Source: HGM12587 sp045128635
GTDB taxonomy: Bacteria; Bacillota; Clostridia; Lachnospirales; Lachnospiraceae
DNA length: 5,478 bases
NCBI GenBank assembly: GCA_045128635.1
Contig: JBGVRS010000184.1
Span: 1-5,478 of the forward strand
Direction: 5' to 3'
Positions 4,282 through 5,478 of the stretch are shown here, in pieces (position 1 is the stretch's first letter; each line of letters starts with the position of its first letter). Both the position numbers and the translations under genes were made by a program. Below the pieces are notes generated by a model. The model was not told the DNA's origin. It ran no database searches and saw nothing but the letters and a program-made list of their open reading frames with translations.

Positions 4282-5478
4282 TTATTTATAATAGTCAAAT
4301 ACAAGTCCGTACATACGAACTGTATCACCTTCCTGAATACCAGCTTCTTCAAGCTGTTCTAAGATACCTGTTTCTTTTAAGAACTTCTGGAAGAAAGCAA
4401 ATCCTTTTTCTGATTCCAGATTTGTATAACCAAGCATCTTTTCGATACGTGGTCCTTCCACAATGTAGGTGTTTTCTTCTTCTGTAGATTTTTCCACTGT
4501 AAATGGCAGATTTGCATCGAAGCCGATTTCCAGTTCTGGGAAAAACTCCTGTTCAAAGATGACTTCTTTCACCGGATTTTCGTCCAGCATTCTTTTTGCT
4601 TCATAGAGAAGTTCTTTGACCCCCTGACCTGTAACTGCGGAAATTGGAATTACTTTGTAGCCCTGTGGTTCAAATTCTTTACGAAGGCGATCGATTGGAT
4701 TTTCGCTTTCACCATCGTCATAAATTGCATCCACTTTATTCGCTGCAATGATTTGCGGACGGCTGGCAATCTCTTCATTATACGAAGCCAGCTCTTTATT
4801 GATCGCATAGATATCTTCAATCGGATCTCTCCCTTCTGTAGAAGCTGCATCTACAATGTGAATCATACAGCGTGTTCTTTCGATGTGACGAAGGAAATCA
4901 TGTCCAAGTCCCACACCTTCTGCTGCACCTTCAATAAGTCCAGGTACATCGGCGATTACAAATCCACCGCCATCTAAGTCTACAACTCCAAGGTTTGGAG
5001 TCAATGTTGTAAAGTGATAGTTGGCAATCTTTGGACGTGCATTTGTTACACGGGATAAAAATGTAGATTTACCAACATTTGGGAAACCTACCAGACCAAC
5101 ATCAGCGATTACTTTCAGTTCCAACTGAACTTCCAGTTCCTGTGCCGGTTTTCCCGGTTTTGCGTATTTTGGAGCCTGCATGGTTGCTGTTGCAAAATGC
5201 ATATTTCCAATACCGCCCTTACCGCCCTTTAAGACAGTCACTTTTTTGTTGTCTCCAGACATGTCTGCGATAACTTTTCCGCTGGCAGCATCCTTGATAA
5301 CTGTTCCTTCCGGAACCTTTAAGATGATGTCTTCGCCGTCTTTACCGTGACATTTTCTTTTACCGCCTTCTTCTCCGTCTGTGGCAGAGAATTTTCTGCG
5401 GTGTCTGAATTCTGATAATGTATTTAAGCCTTCGTCCACAACAAAGATAACGTCGCCGCCTTTACCGCCGTCACCGCC
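4282..5478 (-). CDS. obgE: GTPase Obg (CgtA), 5' end outside the window
   Basis: 398 residues of an Obg GTPase are visible; compared with full-length Obg proteins about 37 N-terminal residues are missing at the right edge. Obg binds the 50S subunit, acts in late large-subunit assembly, and is a known ppGpp target. The order is the glycine-rich Obg fold (to about 120, for example GGDGGKGGDVIFVVDEGLN at 1-19 and KGGKGGIGN at 84-92), then the G domain. G-domain motifs are G1 GFPNVGKS (131-138), G2 around Thr157-Thr158, G3 DVPG (177-180), G4 NKVD (247-250) and G5 SAV (280-282). A C-terminal OCT domain of about 75 residues ends in MYGLVFDYYK. The reading frame is open to the edge: a GTG at 5437-5439 is an internal valine, not the start. 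The stop is TAA at 4282-4284. It heads the yhbY-nadD-yqeK-rsfS block; no promoter is visible, so it lies further right. Confidence 0.97.
   Translation of the reverse strand, partial: GGDGGKGGDVIFVVDEGLNTLSEFRHRRKFSATDGEEGGKRKCHGKDGEDIILKVPEGTVIKDAASGKVIADMSGDNKKVTVLKGGKGGIGNMHFATATMQAPKYAKPGKPAQELEVQLELKVIADVGLVGFPNVGKSTFLSRVTNARPKIANYHFTTLTPNLGVVDLDGGGFVIADVPGLIEGAAEGVGLGHDFLRHIERTRCMIHIVDAASTEGRDPIEDIYAINKELASYNEEIASRPQIIAANKVDAIYDDGESENPIDRLRKEFEPQGYKVIPISAVTGQGVKELLYEAKRMLDENPVKEVIFEQEFFPELEIGFDANLPFTVEKSTEEENTYIVEGPRIEKMLGYTNLESEKGFAFFQKFLKETGILEQLEEAGIQEGDTVRMYGLVFDYYK

Noticed and set aside
4650..4850. Minus-strand open frame inside obgE
   Set aside because: Out of frame within the GTPase domain of obgE, lysine/isoleucine-rich by frame shift, no independent evidence.
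5437..5439. GTG as the obgE start codon
   Set aside because: The frame continues upstream to the edge with the conserved Obg glycine-rich sequence GGDGGKGGDVIFV, so this GTG is an internal valine.
4600..5478. Possible repeats of GGCGGTAAAGGCGG-like sequence near the right edge
   Set aside because: The repeated CCGCC/TTTACCGCC pieces encode the Gly-Lys-Gly-rich turns of the Obg fold and need no other explanation.
1..5478. CRISPR array, tRNA, rRNA, transposon ends or attachment site
   Set aside because: No spaced direct repeats, no cloverleaf or CCA-ended tRNA, no transposase fragment and no terminal inverted repeats were found. All hairpins seen fit terminators, the riboswitch or the dtd-relQ spacer.

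Overview
The window looks like chromosomal DNA from a low-GC Firmicute, most likely a clostridial anaerobe of the Lachnospiraceae type. This is inferred from the AT-rich composition, strong AGGAG-type ribosome binding sites, a YjbM/RelQ-type small alarmone synthetase, and the core gene order obg-yhbY-nadD-yqeK-rsfS. The genus cannot be fixed from the sequence alone. Every gene I accept lies on the minus strand, so transcription runs from right to left.

Right part (5478 down to about 2350): the 3' part of obgE (its first ~37 codons lie outside the window), then yhbY, nadD, yqeK and rsfS. These are packed with gaps of 11-15 nt or an 8-nt overlap. The block joins ribosome assembly and silencing (Obg, YhbY, RsfS) with NAD synthesis (NadD) and diadenosine tetraphosphate breakdown (YqeK). 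A rho-independent terminator at 2355-2380 follows rsfS.

Middle (2323 down to 1252): a Nudix hydrolase of the ADP-ribose pyrophosphatase type and dtd (D-aminoacyl-tRNA deacylase), separated by 19 nt. No convincing promoter lies between the terminator and the Nudix gene, so the pair may depend on read-through.

Left-middle (1190 down to 454): an intergenic region with a good sigma-A promoter (TTGAAA-17-TAGAAT) drives a lone ppGpp synthetase gene (relQ/yjbM type). It is closed by a strong terminator just after its stop codon.

Left end (448 down to 1): a complete cobalamin-controlled unit. It has an extended -10 promoter (TTGCAT-17-TAGAAT), an adenosylcobalamin-type riboswitch with a recognisable B12 box and a candidate kissing loop, an intrinsic terminator as expression platform, and the first 30 codons of a lipoprotein gene. 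The lipoprotein is probably the binding protein of a cobalamin or metal-chelate ABC transporter.

Functionally, the window gathers genes around ribosome maturation and small-nucleotide metabolism: ppGpp made by RelQ and sensed by Obg-family GTPases, Ap4A degraded by YqeK, NAD made by NadD, and nucleoside diphosphate derivatives cleaved by the Nudix enzyme. I see no mobile element, CRISPR array, tRNA or rRNA, and no clear evidence of an undescribed system. The most noteworthy signals are regulatory.
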